Source: Synergistota bacterium (GTDB lineage Bacteria > Synergistota > Synergistia > Synergistales > Aminobacteriaceae). Taken from it: a stretch of DNA of 44,743 nt. The DNA is taken from contig JAKJGK010000006.1 in NCBI GenBank assembly GCA_022704435.1, positions 1 through 44,743 of the forward strand. The letters are read 5' to 3'. Position numbers and translations under genes: made by a program. This document shows positions 19,294 through 28,184 of this stretch, piece by piece (positions within the stretch are counted from its first letter, which is position 1; each line of letters begins with the position of its first letter). The notes below the pieces were generated by a model, which saw nothing but the letters and a program-made list of their open reading frames with translations, was not told where the DNA came from and ran no database searches.

Positions 19294-21251
19294 CACCATC
19301 CGCTTCCACCACCACCACCACCTCCTCCTCCGGAGGATCCGCGGCCACCGCTGCCGGACTGCCTGGTCCCCGAGGAGACGGCGCTCGAGAAGCCGGAAGC
19401 GAACGCAGACACACCCGCGGCCGATGTGAAGGCGTTCAGGTCGCCCCTGTACCACGAGGGGCTGTACCCGGCGGAAGTCAGGACGTTCTGGAAGCGGTTC
19501 GCCCAAGTCTCGGCCGCGTCGAGGGCAAAGGCGTAGGGCAGCAGCTTTTCGAAGAGCTCCGGCGTCTCGTCGGGGGGCAGCGACTCCAATCGGTGCTTTT
19601 CGGCCGCGGTTATGAACATTCCAAGCCCTTCGACGCTCTCGTTGAGGCGCGCCCCCTCCTCCGTCCGGACCTTGAGAAGCTGTTTGAAGACCAGGAGGAC
19701 TCCCACGGAGAGAAGAGACCCAAACAGGCTCGTCGCATCGGCGAAGCCCTCCTCGAACAGACCGCCGTACCACATGAAGAACGTGAACAGCATGAACATC
19801 CCCGGGAAAATAAAACGCAGCAGCATCCTCGTCGAAAAACGCCCCTTGCCGGTGGGGACGGGTATGGACAGGGGTACCAGCAGGAAGGAAGCCGCCAGGA
19901 ACGGGATGAGGAAGTCCACCCTGACGTAGCCGGAGGTGAAGGTCAATAGCAACATCGACAGGGCATAGATCTCGAAAAGGGCAGCCCCTATGAGCCACTT
20001 GCCCAGGTTGGTGGACAGAAGTGGTTTCCCTCTCTGTTTGAAGCTCTTGACCATCCGGCTGAAGGCTTCCATGAGTACAGGGGCGTCCGCGCGGGAGAGG
20101 TGGATCTCCGTGCGAGTGGCGCCGAAGAGATCCTCCGTGATCCTCCTCTCCTCCTCCGTCAGCCCTGCGTCATTCATCCTGACCCGGTCGAGTTTCAATC
20201 TGAATGATTTCCCGGCGAACTTCGACAGCAGCTTCAGTGCGGATTCGGCCCCGGTCGGCATAGTCAAGGCCGCGGCACTGTCTCCGGGGAAAAAACCGGT
20301 CTCCTGGATGGTAATGGCACCCTTCACCGCAATTCCGAGGATCATTGCGGCGAAGGACCTGTCGTCGATCAGCATGGTTTTCACATACCGAGCAAATCCG
20401 GCCTCGACTCCCTCCGGAGGGGCGAACAGCGGTATCACCGGCCTGGATGCCGGGTCCCGCCCCCACTTAAACCAGAGAATGAGCATGACCGCCAGCAGCA
20501 AAACCGGCATTCCCAGGTGGATCGCCCTGTAAGTCCCCCTGCCGAGGAATTCCAAGGGGGGAGCTGGCTCAACGGGAGGGGAGACTATGCCTTTGGGCCA
20601 GGTGAAGACCACGGTGAGCCCGGTTCCAGGGGCGAAGGGCGTCGAGGATTCGACTGTCCCGTCGGGAAGCACGCGCGCGTCCCGCCCCTTCTCCCCGGGC
20701 CTGCCGGTGTAGAACTCGACCGAAGAAAAGCCCTCGCCGTATTCCCTCCCCGGAAGCTTTGCCCTGAAGGATGCCTGTTCTATGGCGAAGGACCAGTCGT
20801 CTCCGGTGACGTTCCAGTAGAGCTCGTCGTGTTCGGCGAAGAAGCCCAGCTGCCCTGTAGTCCGGTATGTGATCTCGAACAGATGCGCACCATGGGAAAG
20901 CAGTTGATCCGGGTCTCCGAGCCGGAATTCCATCCGCTCCCCCGCCCTGCTGACCTGGGCCTCCACGGGGCTTCCATCCAGCAGTGCGTCGACCAATTCC
21001 AGAGGCGCCCTGCGCCTCGTCCCCTCGGCGTCGGTGAAATCGGTGGAGATGGACCGGATTATCCCTCTTTTGATCTCCTCCCCCTCGGCGATGAGAGAGA
21101 TTCGCTCCGTTACCGCAAGCGAGGCGTCTTCTCCGATCTCGGCGAAGACCTCGAAGTTCGTTATCCTCTCCTCCGCACGGAGAGGGTTAGTCGAGAGACA
21201 GAGACCAAGCGCGAATAACGCGATAGTCGGCAGGCGAAATGCTCTTTTCAT
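19293..21251 (-). CDS. DUF2207 membrane protein
   Basis: A 652-residue predicted membrane protein of the DUF2207 family (PF09972). Residues 1-26 are a signal peptide. A large extracytoplasmic beta-rich domain follows (AEERITNFEVFAEIGEDASL to about 240). Then come one membrane span (AIHLGMPVLLLAVMLILWF), a cytoplasmic domain, and a cluster of spans (LIGAALFEIYALSMLLLTF, FLIPFLAASFLLVPL, MLLRFIFPGMFMLFTFFMW). The C-terminus is a serine/glycine-rich tail ending in a run of glycines and GSGW, typical for the family. ATG 21251 has GAGGGAGG about 8 nt upstream; GTG 21260 sits on top of the ribosome site. The family's function is unknown. Confidence 0.88.
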   Translation of the reverse strand: MKRAFRLPTIALFALGLCLSTNPLRAEERITNFEVFAEIGEDASLAVTERISLIAEGEEIKRGIIRSISTDFTDAEGTRRRAPLELVDALLDGSPVEAQVSRAGERMEFRLGDPDQLLSHGAHLFEITYRTTGQLGFFAEHDELYWNVTGDDWSFAIEQASFRAKLPGREYGEGFSSVEFYTGRPGEKGRDARVLPDGTVESSTPFAPGTGLTVVFTWPKGIVSPPVEPAPPLEFLGRGTYRAIHLGMPVLLLAVMLILWFKWGRDPASRPVIPLFAPPEGVEAGFARYVKTMLIDDRSFAAMILGIAVKGAITIQETGFFPGDSAAALTMPTGAESALKLLSKFAGKSFRLKLDRVRMNDAGLTEEERRITEDLFGATRTEIHLSRADAPVLMEAFSRMVKSFKQRGKPLLSTNLGKWLIGAALFEIYALSMLLLTFTSGYVRVDFLIPFLAASFLLVPLSIPVPTGKGRFSTRMLLRFIFPGMFMLFTFFMWYGGLFEEGFADATSLFGSLLSVGVLLVFKQLLKVRTEEGARLNESVEGLGMFITAAEKHRLESLPPDETPELFEKLLPYAFALDAAETWANRFQNVLTSAGYSPSWYRGDLNAFTSAAGVSAFASGFSSAVSSGTRQSGSGGRGSSGGGGGGGGGSGW

Positions 21252-21332
21252 TATTCTCACCCCTCCCTCAATGGCACGGCGTCACAACGACAAGCATCTC
21301 CGTGGCCTGGCAAGCGCGGTTTTCGCCGACAA

Positions 21333-22763
21333 TCACCGCGGCTTTCGGAACAGAAGCAGCAGCGGCGCCGCCATCAGCACCGAGGCCAGTCCGGCTCCGC
21401 TCACCGTGTTGCAGCCACCTCCGCCGCCCGGCGTCGCCCCCGGGTCGTACTCGTACGCCCCGATATCGTAGGCCGCACCCTTCGGCCTTGTCACACCCCT
21501 CTGATCCTCGGAGGGAGCTCCGTTGGCGGTCCCGGTGTCGATAGCGGAGCTGCCCTCCAGGAGAGCGAGGTTCTTCGTCAGCCCCCCGTTGAGCTTCAGG
21601 GAGTCGTCAAGCCTGGGGTCGTCCGTGATTATATTCGTCACAGTGGCCGAGGTCGTCGAGTAGCCTCCCTTGATCACGCAGTGGGAGAGAATTGGTTCGA
21701 CGGTCGATTCGCTGTCGATCTGTTTCTCCGAGCTGTCTCCCCAGAAGATGCAGTTCACTGCCTCGAAAACATCGAAGTAATTTCGCACTGTCTCACCCTC
21801 GCCCTGGTTTTTCGTGTTGTTGTAGAAAGTGCAATTCCTCAACGCGGCAGCGCCGGGATCCGCGCCAAGCAGCAACGCCCCTCCTCCGTAGTAGGAGGCG
21901 GTATTCTCCACGAAGGTGCAGTTGACGGCGACCAGCTCCCCTCCGTAGGCGCTGACGGCGCCTCCGGAGCTTGAAGTCGACCTGTTCTTGAAAAACGTGC
22001 TCTTTTTCAGCGCAAGCGTGCCCCAATTTGTGCTGTGAATAGCCCCTCCCGGCCAACTGCTCGTGTTCTTTTCAAAAGAGCAGTTGGTCGCCCAGAATGC
22101 TCCGTCGACGAAGACCGCACCTCCCCAGGCGCTCGTGCCGACCGCGTGATTGTCGGCGAAGATGCAGTTCTCGGCCGTCAGCACTGCTCCCCTTCCAATG
22201 CAGACCCCCCCGCCGATTTTCGATTCGTTGCCCGAGATGACGCAGCTATTCAGAACTACCGTTGAGGTTTCGTCAAGGACAATTCCGCCGCCCTGCTGAC
22301 CTCCCTTGCCGTCGGTGACTCTTAGGCCGTCCAGCGTCGCATATGACGACTTGCCTATCCACACGACCGTGCGGTTGTTCTTCGTGCCGTCGATCCTCCC
22401 GGTCAGGGTCGTGACGTTATTTTCCGGATCCCTGTCGTCCGCGCTCGTCTCGTTCCCCTTGAAGCCGCCGAGTATGACTGCTTTGAACGCAGGCACAAAC
22501 GACTCGTCCTCCTTGTCACCCGGCGAATACTCTCCCTCCGCGAGCCAGTATGTTGTTTCTACGAGCGTTGAAAGAGCCGACCGAAACTCCGCCGCCCCGT
22601 AGGCGTTATTCCAGGAATCTCCGTTCCTCGCACCACTCCCCGAGACTGTGACGAACTTCACCTGCGCCGCCGCTGCGAAGCAAGACAAGATCACCAGAAG
22701 GCACGCCAGGGAAAACACCATGATTGCCCGCTCTCTTATTCCGACCGATTTGACCACTTTCAT
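21333..22763 (-). CDS. Synergist-CTERM parallel beta-helix surface protein
   Basis: A 476-residue exported protein. The signal peptide (VFSLACLLVILSCFAAAAQ) is followed by a right-handed parallel beta-helix. Repeats are seen as VVLNSCVISGNESKIGGGV, LTAENCIFADNH, FWATNCSFEKNTS, LALKKSTFFKN and LVAVNCTFVENTASYYGGG. The DDRDPENNVTTL and DIGAYEY segments are common in polymorphic outer-surface beta-helix proteins. The end GGGGGCNTVSGAGLASVL plus a hydrophobic stretch and RKPR is a Synergist-CTERM sorting signal, so the protein is probably processed or anchored at the cell surface. ATG 22763 follows AAGGAGGGG closely. It may bind or cleave polysaccharide; no catalytic site is obvious. Confidence 0.87.
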   Translation of the reverse strand: MKVVKSVGIRERAIMVFSLACLLVILSCFAAAAQVKFVTVSGSGARNGDSWNNAYGAAEFRSALSTLVETTYWLAEGEYSPGDKEDESFVPAFKAVILGGFKGNETSADDRDPENNVTTLTGRIDGTKNNRTVVWIGKSSYATLDGLRVTDGKGGQQGGGIVLDETSTVVLNSCVISGNESKIGGGVCIGRGAVLTAENCIFADNHAVGTSAWGGAVFVDGAFWATNCSFEKNTSSWPGGAIHSTNWGTLALKKSTFFKNRSTSSSGGAVSAYGGELVAVNCTFVENTASYYGGGALLLGADPGAAALRNCTFYNNTKNQGEGETVRNYFDVFEAVNCIFWGDSSEKQIDSESTVEPILSHCVIKGGYSTTSATVTNIITDDPRLDDSLKLNGGLTKNLALLEGSSAIDTGTANGAPSEDQRGVTRPKGAAYDIGAYEYDPGATPGGGGGCNTVSGAGLASVLMAAPLLLLFRKPR

Positions 22764-22851
22764 CCCCTCCTTGTTTGATTTGCAAACGACATCGTCGGAA
22801 TAATATAGCACAAACACCCCGCGCCAGTCCGACTCGGGCAGGCGCATTGAA

Positions 22852-22900
22852 TAAAAAAAACGCCCTCCTCCGGGTCTGTGACAACCCCCGGAGGAGGGCG
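22852..22900 (-). terminator. Terminator downstream of tmRNA
   Basis: Perfect 14-bp stem CGCCCTCCTCCGGG / CCCGGAGGAGGGCG (arms 22861-22874 and 22887-22900), followed on the minus strand by a run of T (22852-22860). It ends the smpB-ssrA transcript. Confidence 0.92.
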
Positions 22901-22910
22901 TACTTCGGTC

Positions 22911-23262
22911 TGGTGGAGGCGGGGGGGATCGAACCCCCGTCCGACAAGGGCCGGCCGTGGAAGCGCTACGGGCGTAGTTCCCGTTTTAGTGTCGGCTCAA
23001 GGCTCCCGGGAACAGGATCCTCTCGCCCGATCCTCCTTGTCTTTTTCCCGGGGCCGGAGGCGCTCCCCGAAAAGCATCCGCCTTTATGTGTCGCCCTGCG
23101 TAGAAACGGCGGCTGTTCCCGCGAAGGACGTGGCTGCTTTACGCAGCCAGTGCGTAGTTGTTGTTGTTGACGTTTGTTTGTTTGTCCGCGTTTAACGAGG
23201 TTCGGACGACCTCGGCCCGCTCTTCCAGACCCTCCGTCTTGCCGTCGAAACCAGTCGCCCCC
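22911..23262 (-). ncRNA. ssrA: Transfer-messenger RNA
   Basis: A 352-nt tmRNA that rescues stalled ribosomes with SmpB. The 5' end GGGGGCGACTGGTTTCGACGG pairs with CGCCTCC before the encoded ACCA, forming the acceptor stem. The T-arm GGGGGTTCGATCCCCC is intact. The tag frame reads ADKQTNVNNNNYALAA and ends TAA, with the usual YALAA protease signal preceded by an unusual run of asparagines. Pseudoknot-forming stems fill the interior. Its 5' end lies only 19 bp after the smpB stop with no clear promoter between, so it is probably cut from a longer smpB transcript. Confidence 0.95.
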
Positions 23263-23281
23263 GTGTTTTGGGGACCTTCGA

Positions 23282-23743
23282 TCAGTCCCTTTCGTCGCGC
23301 CTCACGGCGCGCTCCATCGCTCTCTTTACGTCTCTTTCCGCAATGGCATCGCGCTTGTCGAAGAGCTGCTTCCCCTTGACTAGCGCGAGCTCCACCTTGG
23401 CCCTCTTGCCGTCCTTGATGTAGACGGAGAGGGGGACCAGCGTCAACCCTTTCTCCCGCACCCTCGAGAAGAGGCGCAGAATCTCGTGGCGCTTCATCAG
23501 GAGTTTCCTGTCGCGCAGGGGCTCGTGGTTGTAGTAGCTGCCCTTTTCATACGGGGAGATATGCACCCCCGTGAGCCACAGCTCGCCTTCCCGAATGAGC
23601 GCGTAGCCCTCCTTGAGGTTCACCTTCCCCTCGCGGACGGACTTGATCTCGGTTCCGGTAAGGACTATTCCGCACTCGAAGGTCTCGATTATGAAGTAGT
23701 CATGGCGCGCTTTTCTGTTCTGTGCTACTGTGCGGTCTGCCAT
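23282..23743 (-). CDS. smpB: SsrA-binding protein SmpB
   Basis: A 153-residue RNA-binding protein that delivers tmRNA to stalled ribosomes. The family motifs are complete: NRKARHDYFIIETFECGIVL, GTEIKSVREGKVNLKEGYA, the HISPYEKGSYYNHEP loop, RDRKLLMKRHEI and GLTLVPLSVYIKDGKRAKVE. The basic C-terminal tail, KGKQLFDKRDAIAERDVKR and onward, enters the mRNA channel. ATG 23743 gives the standard length; an upstream extension lacks a good ribosome site. It has its own strong promoter and lies directly before ssrA. Confidence 0.97.
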   Translation of the reverse strand: MADRTVAQNRKARHDYFIIETFECGIVLTGTEIKSVREGKVNLKEGYALIREGELWLTGVHISPYEKGSYYNHEPLRDRKLLMKRHEILRLFSRVREKGLTLVPLSVYIKDGKRAKVELALVKGKQLFDKRDAIAERDVKRAMERAVRRDERD

Positions 23744-23760
23744 CTTGTACACCTGTCGTA

Positions 23761-23789
23761 ATTTTAACACCTTGATCAGTCTTAGTCAA
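23761..23789 (-). promoter_or_regulatory. Promoter of smpB-ssrA
   Basis: TTGACT (23784-23789) and TAAAAT (23761-23766) on the minus strand with a 17-bp spacer. The predicted start is about ten bases before the smpB ATG, giving a very short leader. Confidence 0.75.
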
Positions 23790-23866
23790 CAGCCAGAGTC
23801 GCCCTGTCGGTACAGACTGCAAGGAGGCTCCGGCTTACCCGGAACCTCCCGTTGCTGACCATTATC

Positions 23867-23944
<78 letters not shown>

Positions 23945-23999
23945 ACTCATTGCTCGGCGCGGATTTCTCCGCAACGCCGAAGATTCTATCACCGGAAGT

Positions 24000-24641
24000 C
24001 TATCTCGTCAAACGGTCATCCCGTTTTCTGTCTTCGTCCCCCGGAGCGGCGCCTCCCTTTCGTCCGTTCTTCCACTGGATGCGGCTGGTCGAGGCTGTCT
24101 CGGCGGCCAGGGGGATCTCGGTCCACCCCCACGGGGTGACCAGCAGGAAGCGGAATGCTATCCCCTGGCGGTTGAGGGCGCGGATATGGGATATGTAGCG
24201 GTACACGTCGCCTATGATGAAGGTGTCGCTTATCATCCAGACCCTGCGGCTCACCCCGCGGTTGAACAGAGCTGCGTAGTCTATGGCCATGCGCAGGCTG
24301 TCCTCGAAGTCCGCCGGCCCCACGTGCAGGGCCACGACATCTTCGTTTCCGTAGGGCTTCTTGATGTTGGGCAGCAGGTCGGCGTATTCGTCGACCCACT
24401 CGAGGCTGTTGAACAGCGCCTCTCCGTCCATCTCCATGACGTTCTCGAAGAGAGCCGCGACAGGGTCTATGTCCTGGTCGGGGTTGTCCGCCCGTATCGA
24501 GTCGTCCATCCACTGCTGCACCTGGTTCAGGATGTCTATTATGTACCGGGGATAGTGCGAACCCGACATGGCCGATAATATCTCTCCCACTGTCCAGTTT
24601 TCGTCCGATTCTTGTCTGTCGCTTCTAAAATCCTGTGTCAT
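24000..24641 (-). CDS. Uncharacterised cytoplasmic protein
   Basis: A 213-residue protein without a family I recognise. It starts at ATG 24641 behind GGAGGACGG. Segments such as SGSHYPRYIIDILNQVQQWM, DVVALHVGPADFEDSLRMAI and RRVWMISDTFIIGDVYRYI suggest an alpha/beta fold. The C-terminal end (GGAAPGDEDRKRDDRLTR) is charged and probably disordered. There is no signal peptide or membrane segment. It may be a lineage-specific Synergistota protein. It lies between the GGDEF gene and the tRNA, with about 100 bp to the GGDEF gene. Confidence 0.7.
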   Translation of the reverse strand: MTQDFRSDRQESDENWTVGEILSAMSGSHYPRYIIDILNQVQQWMDDSIRADNPDQDIDPVAALFENVMEMDGEALFNSLEWVDEYADLLPNIKKPYGNEDVVALHVGPADFEDSLRMAIDYAALFNRGVSRRVWMISDTFIIGDVYRYISHIRALNRQGIAFRFLLVTPWGWTEIPLAAETASTSRIQWKNGRKGGAAPGDEDRKRDDRLTR

Positions 24642-24739
24642 GCCGTCCTCCGTGTTCCCGTTCTCGGTGAAGCATAGCACATCCGTTCAAAGGCCACAAC
24701 AGGAAAAGCCGGTAATCGAGGGGCTGTCCTCCGGGCTCG

Positions 24740-26092
24740 TCATTCGCTGAACCCCCATGCGTTCCTGCCCTCCCTCTTTACCCTGTACATCGCGATGTCC
24801 GCCTTCTTCATAAGCGTGTCGAGGTCCTCGCCGTCGTCCGGACAGAGGGCAATCCCCATGCTTCCGGAGATCGATATGGATCTGCCGTCGATGACGATCT
24901 CTCGCCTGAGGGCGTCAAGCATCCTGTTCGCCGCGGCCGCCGCGTCGTCCCTGCCGGCGATGAGCGGCATCACGATCGCGAATTCGTCCCCGCCAAGCCT
25001 CGCGAGCGTATCCGCGGCTCTCGTCTCGCCGCTCAGTCTCTCGGCGACCGCCATCAGCACTAGGTCCCCCATAGAGTGCCCCATCGTGTCGTTTATCGCC
25101 TTGAAGTTGTCTAGGTCCATGAAAAAAAGCGCCGACATGCCCCCAAGGCGTATCGCGTCGCATATCGCGGCGTAAAGCCTCTCGTTGAACAGCAGGCGGT
25201 TGGGCAGGCCGGTCAGCATGTCGTGGGTGGCCTGGTGCAGTATCATCTCCTCGGCGCTCTTCCGCCTGGTAATGTCTGTGAAGACGCCGATCATCTTGAA
25301 GGGGGAGCCGTCATCCTTCCACTCGAAGATCTTGGCCCGATTGAGGACCCATATCCACGCGCCGCTTTTCGTCCTCAGGCGAAACTCGTGCGAAAAAGAC
25401 GGTGACAGGCCGTGGAGGTGCTCCTCCAGCCTTCTATTCATCTCTTGCAGGTCTTCCGGGTGGATTCTGCTCTCAAGCTCCGCGAAGGAGGGCTCGATTT
25501 CGTCGTCCCGGTAGCCGAGCAGGGCCTTCCACTGGCTGGAGTAGAAGACCTCCCCCGTCTCAATGTTCCAGTCGCAGACTCCGTCGCCAGCGCCGTCCAC
25601 CGCGAACTTCCAGCGCTCCTCGTTCCTTTTGCGCTCCTCCTCCGCCCTCTTGGAGGCGGTGATGTCCATGTCGCCACCCATGAGGCCTATGACCTCGTCG
25701 CGGTCGTTGAACACGGGGCTTTTGTACGACTTGAGCCACACCAGCTCCCCGCGCCCGGTCCTGAACGGGGCCTCGAAGTCGACCGACGAGCGTCCGCTAG
25801 TCATTACCGCCTGGTCCTGTTCGATGATTTTACTTGCGAACTCGGGCGAGAAGAGGTCGAAGGGCCCCCTGCCCAGCACCTGGTCCGGGGGAAGGGCGAG
25901 AAAGTCGGCAAACGCCTCGTTGACGAAGACGTAGACCGACCTCCTGTCCTTGATGAACATCGGGATCGGGAATACCGAGAAGCATCTCTCCTGAAAGGCG
26001 AGATGCTCCAAAAGCCCCTGGTCGGCTTCTTCCCGGATTTGGAGCCTCGCTGCGCGCCACGAATTTCCCGGGAACTGGTTGCGTGTGGACAT
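24740..26092 (-). CDS. PAS-PAS-GGDEF diguanylate cyclase
   Basis: A 450-residue cytoplasmic signalling protein that should make cyclic di-GMP from two GTP. The first PAS domain covers about residues 30-150 (FPIPMFIKDRRSVYVFVNEA). The second covers about 160-280 (GEVFYSSQWKALLGY, then a PAC motif FTDITRRK). The GGDEF domain ends the protein, with an intact active site RLGGDEFAIV. The inhibitory I-site RAAD lies five residues before it, so product inhibition is likely. ATG 26092 is about 9 nt from AGGGGGG; ATG 26101 is too close to that site. No EAL domain is present, and the PAS ligand is unknown. Confidence 0.92.
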   Translation of the reverse strand: MSTRNQFPGNSWRAARLQIREEADQGLLEHLAFQERCFSVFPIPMFIKDRRSVYVFVNEAFADFLALPPDQVLGRGPFDLFSPEFASKIIEQDQAVMTSGRSSVDFEAPFRTGRGELVWLKSYKSPVFNDRDEVIGLMGGDMDITASKRAEEERKRNEERWKFAVDGAGDGVCDWNIETGEVFYSSQWKALLGYRDDEIEPSFAELESRIHPEDLQEMNRRLEEHLHGLSPSFSHEFRLRTKSGAWIWVLNRAKIFEWKDDGSPFKMIGVFTDITRRKSAEEMILHQATHDMLTGLPNRLLFNERLYAAICDAIRLGGMSALFFMDLDNFKAINDTMGHSMGDLVLMAVAERLSGETRAADTLARLGGDEFAIVMPLIAGRDDAAAAANRMLDALRREIVIDGRSISISGSMGIALCPDDGEDLDTLMKKADIAMYRVKREGRNAWGFSE

Positions 26093-26176
26093 TTCAGCCA
26101 TTCCCCCCTGGAGGACGATTCTATCACAAAAGTGCGGTCCCGGAGGCACCGGCGGGGCCGGTCGGAATGCACATTC

Positions 26177-26914
26177 TCAACCTCTCTTTCTCCACCAGGT
26201 GACGAAAGCCGCCCTCGCCTCCCCGTCCGGCCCAAGTATGGAGTGGTAGAGGCGCGGGCTCCCCTCCTCCGGATCGAGCGCGGCGGTCCTGACGACGATG
26301 TCCCCGTCCTTGCCGACGGGCTTAAGGTACTCGCACTCCACCCTGGCGGCCTCGTACTCGTCGACCAGGCTGTCCGGCGCGGATTCCACCGCCCAGGAGA
26401 AGTAGACCGCGTTGTTCACGTGTGCGTTCCTGTCGAGATCCCACCTGCGGACGGAGAAGCTCCTCTCGTGGTCGAAACTCCCCACCTGAGGGAGGATCAC
26501 CTCCGGATCGTCGATCGGGCGAGCCTCCTCGACGTAGAGCGGTGTCGAGTACCTGTCCAGGCGAAGCGGCCTGCCCCGCGCGACATCGATCAGGATCCAG
26601 CTCGTCCATGCAGACGCCACCGGGCCCTCCTCGTCCGTCACCCTGAAGACGCGCATGGAGCGCAGGTTTCTCCTGGGCTCGTGCCAGGTCCTTACCGACA
26701 GCTCGCTCTCGTAGTCGGGATACCGGTCCACCGAGACGCGGTACTGCCTCAGCACCCAGCTTATTCCCATCGGCAGCAGGTCCGCCACGGTCATGCTCAT
26801 CCTGCGAGCGTCGCGGTCCGCCATGTCCTGCAGTATGTCCAGCAGGACCGGCAGCTTCATCACTCCCTCCGGGCCGATCCCGGCATAGGGTATGGAGTAC
26901 TTGGCTTCCAGCAT
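26177..26914 (-). CDS. Acyl-ACP thioesterase
   Basis: A 245-residue double hot-dog thioesterase of the bacterial acyl-ACP thioesterase family (PF01643). It releases free fatty acids from acyl carrier protein. The first hot-dog starts YSIPYAGIGPEGVMKLPVLL and contains WVLRQYRVSVDRYP and VRTWHEP. The second holds the catalytic region RRWDLDRNAHVNNAVYFSW with the expected Asp, Asn and His. A weak purine-rich ribosome site precedes ATG 26914. It diverges from the LysM gene. The chain length preference cannot be read from sequence. Confidence 0.9.
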   Translation of the reverse strand: MLEAKYSIPYAGIGPEGVMKLPVLLDILQDMADRDARRMSMTVADLLPMGISWVLRQYRVSVDRYPDYESELSVRTWHEPRRNLRSMRVFRVTDEEGPVASAWTSWILIDVARGRPLRLDRYSTPLYVEEARPIDDPEVILPQVGSFDHERSFSVRRWDLDRNAHVNNAVYFSWAVESAPDSLVDEYEAARVECEYLKPVGKDGDIVVRTAALDPEEGSPRLYHSILGPDGEARAAFVTWWRKRG

Positions 26915-27074
26915 GGAATCATCTCATTTCTTACGGATCGAACTCCGGCGAATCTTCCCTGTTCCGCCCTTTTCGGTATATTATAGGGCAAGATGCATAG
27001 GCCTCCTCGCATGCCCGTCGCGGGCAAGAGGGGAGCATGTCGTCCCGACGACGACGCGGGAGGTGTGGGCGGAC

Positions 27075-28103
27075 ATGAAAAGGCTTGTGGCGCAGGCTGC
27101 TGTCATGCTCCTGTTCCTCGCGTCGGCCTTGCTCGCCTCGGACGGGGGCGCCCCGTTCAACATTCACTCGGTGAAGATGGGGGACACGCTCGAGTCCGTG
27201 GCGCGGCTGTACGGGGCCGACGCGGCCAACATAGCGGCGGCCAACGGAATAAGCGCGGAGGATCTTCCCCCGGCCGGGACGGTCGTCCTTGTGCCGAAAT
27301 CCCCCGGAGACGTGCTGGCCACCCTCTACGAGGCCAAAAGGCGCGGACTGGGCGCGTGGCCGAAGCCCAGGATGGAGGATTCGTTCCTCGCGCCCCTGAC
27401 CGTGCAGCCCGCCGCGGACGTGGAGAAACCTCCCGCGCCGACTCCGGCTGCCGAGCCTGTCGCCGGACACGTCGTCCGCAGCCACACGGTCAGGGAGGGG
27501 GACAATCCGTACAGGATTTCGCGGGAGTACGGGGTGTCGCTGACGGAGTTGCTGAGCGCCAACAACCTGACCGAGGGCTCGGTGATAAGGATAGGGGACG
27601 TGCTGACGATCCCGGTGCATTCGGAGCAGGGACCTTCCACCGATCCGCCGCCTGCCGACGTGCGAAAGCCCTCCGCTCTCGAGCCTCCCAAGGCGGAACA
27701 GCCACCGCCCGAGCCACCCGCCCGGCAGGTCCGGCCGAGGTTGATCTGGCCGCTCAAGGGCGGTGCGCCTCCGGTCATGTCGGACACCAGCTTCGGCGAG
27801 GGGCTGGTCAGCAAGGCCACTCCCGGCGAACGGGTCGGGGCGGCGGCGGACGGAACGGTGCTGCACGGCGGCTGGATGAGGAACTTCGGCAACGCCGTCT
27901 TCATAAACCACGGCGAAGGTCTGGCCACGTTCTACGGCGGCCTTGGCACAATATACGTGAAGTCTGGGGACAAGATCAGGAGTGGCGACAGGATCGGCCT
28001 GGTCGGGCCGGCCGAGGGCGACAGCGCGAGATTCGTCTTTCACGTGCTGAAGGAGGGGAAGTCGGTGGACCCCGCGCCATGGCTCGGGACGAAGAAGGAC
28101 TGA
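27075..28103 (+). CDS. LysM and M23-like (LytM) envelope protein, probably non-catalytic
   Basis: A 342-residue exported protein. A signal peptide (AQAAVMLLFLASALLAS) is followed by two LysM domains that bind peptidoglycan (HSVKMGDTLESVARLYGADA and HTVREGDNPYRISREYGVSL). Next are a proline-rich linker and a C-terminal M23/LytM fold (FGNAVFINHGEGLATFYG, DKIRSGDRIGLVG). The usual zinc ligands are missing: the HxGxD motif region reads FGEGLVSKATPG, and the HxH motif reads VFH. It is therefore more likely an EnvC/NlpD-type activator or scaffold than an active endopeptidase. GGGAGGTG precedes ATG 27075. Confidence 0.87.
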   Translation: MKRLVAQAAVMLLFLASALLASDGGAPFNIHSVKMGDTLESVARLYGADAANIAAANGISAEDLPPAGTVVLVPKSPGDVLATLYEAKRRGLGAWPKPRMEDSFLAPLTVQPAADVEKPPAPTPAAEPVAGHVVRSHTVREGDNPYRISREYGVSLTELLSANNLTEGSVIRIGDVLTIPVHSEQGPSTDPPPADVRKPSALEPPKAEQPPPEPPARQVRPRLIWPLKGGAPPVMSDTSFGEGLVSKATPGERVGAAADGTVLHGGWMRNFGNAVFINHGEGLATFYGGLGTIYVKSGDKIRSGDRIGLVGPAEGDSARFVFHVLKEGKSVDPAPWLGTKKD

Positions 28104-28142
28104 CCCGCGCGCGGCGCACGAGGCCGGGCAGGCCGAGCCCTG

Positions 28143-28170
28143 TTGCTGTAGAATACCGGCAGGATATTTT
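28143..28170 (+). promoter_or_regulatory. Candidate promoter of hutU-hutD
   Basis: TTGCTG (28143-28148) and TATTTT (28165-28170) with a 16-bp spacer. The start would fall close to the hutU ribosome site, giving a very short leader. Confidence 0.4.
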
Positions 28171-28184
28171 TGGAGGTGGATTGT

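Noticed and set aside
23820-23852. Imperfect hairpin after tRNA-Pro as a terminator
   Set aside because: The stem has mismatches and lacks a run of T on the minus strand.
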